The notes beneath the pieces were generated by a model. It made no database searches. It had not been told where the DNA came from and saw only the letters and a program-made list of their open reading frames with translations. Source: Promerops cafer (taxonomy: Eukaryota; Chordata; Aves; Passeriformes; Nectariniidae). From it: a stretch of 64,000 nt of DNA. Below, one piece after another: positions 63,694 through 64,000 of the stretch. The stretch is from positions 1,089,787-1,153,786 of the forward strand of contig VZSE01002342.1 in the NCBI GenBank assembly GCA_013398275.1, in the 5' to 3' direction. Numbering within the stretch: the stretch's first letter is position 1; each line of letters begins with the position of its first letter. The translations under genes were made by a program, and so were the position numbers.

Positions 63694-64000
63694 CAGCGAG
63701 GTCCAATGTCCTGTCCACGAAGATGACAGAGGCCTTGTTGGTGGCTGTCCTCCTCCTGTTTCTGGCTGGGGCGTAGCTTGCCAGCTCAGCGGCGACGACC
63801 CTGCTAAGGGTCCCCACAGCGAAGCTCTCCTCCCGCAGGCCCAGGGCGGTGAAGAGAGAGTCGAGGTCACCTACCAGGGCCCGCACCGCCGCCCGCAGCT
63901 CGGCGGGCAGCGCACCCAGCCCGACCTCTGCGGGGCCGGGGCCGCCGGGGCCGGGCAGCGGCGGGAAGAGCGCTGCCAGGGCGGGCAGCAGGCAGAGCTC
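63694..64000 (-). CDS. SCFD2: SCFD2 first coding exon, 3' part (partial at window edge)
   Basis: This is the 3' part of the large first coding exon of Sec1 family domain-containing protein 2, a divergent member of the Sec1/Munc18 (SM) family. SM proteins bind syntaxins and act in membrane trafficking, but SCFD2's own role is poorly known. Read from 64000 leftwards, the frame stays open for 102 codons plus one base. Recognised SCFD2 stretches include LREESFAVGTLSRVVAAEL, SYAPARNRRRTA and, at the exon end, VIFVDRTLDLAG. The exon stops at the donor CTG|GTAAGA, with GT at 63693-63692. It leaves phase 1, which fits the next exon at 58915-59083. The upstream half of the visible part is Gly/Pro/Ala-rich and GC-rich and matches the family less well. 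The start codon, 5'UTR and promoter lie beyond position 64000. The gene identity rests on recall of the vertebrate protein, not on a search, but agreement across four exons makes it very likely. Confidence 0.95.
63750..64000. other. GC- and CpG-rich segment over SCFD2 exon 1 (edge of a probable CpG island)
   Basis: GC content and CpG density rise sharply from about 63750 to the window edge, against AT-rich intron sequence to the left. It covers the coding exon and presumably continues into the promoter beyond the window. First coding exons of bird genes often sit inside such islands. Confidence 0.8.

Noticed and set aside
1..64000. tRNA, rRNA, CRISPR arrays, operons or a complete transposon
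   Set aside because: I saw none. The window behaves throughout as one long vertebrate gene with introns and old repeats.

Overview
This is a window of vertebrate nuclear DNA. It is AT-rich, has long introns, GT-AG splice sites, mono- and dinucleotide repeats, and no operons or compact ORFs. CR1 retroposon ends that finish in the avian-style 'attctgtgat' tail, together with a few old MIR and CR1/L3-like relics, point to a bird. Another sauropsid is not excluded.

The only protein-coding gene I can support is on the minus strand: SCFD2 (Sec1 family domain-containing protein 2, an SM/Sec1-like protein). It enters from the right edge and is transcribed right to left. Four exons are visible: the 3' part of the first coding exon (63694-64000, cut by the window edge), then 58915-59083, 33745-33872 and 15555-15730. 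All three internal junctions join in phase (1, 2, 1) and give about 260 uninterrupted residues. The promoter and start codon lie beyond position 64000. The C-terminal exons lie below position 1 or were not recognised.

Everything else is intron. Intron 1 (about 4.6 kb) holds a broken class I (gammaretrovirus-like) endogenous retroviral pol fragment. It lies antisense to SCFD2 and ends about 60 bp from the exon 1 donor. Intron 2 (about 25 kb) holds a CR1 3' end, an ancient minus-strand CR1/L3-like relic, a MIR relic, two CpG-richer islands, a 36-nt T run, a CA repeat, and a homeodomain-site-rich block that may be a conserved enhancer. Intron 3 (about 18 kb) holds a long degenerate CR1 body, a good CR1 3' end, a MIR relic and a 28-nt T run. 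The leftmost 15.5 kb is the start of the next intron and shows little beyond simple repeats and one candidate regulatory block.

Most open reading frames in the window are chance ORFs in intron sequence. I see no RNA gene, CRISPR array or complete mobile element, and no clear new system. The observations most worth following are the retroviral relic beside the exon 1 donor, the U-rich tract after the weak exon 2 donor, and the candidate noncoding elements.
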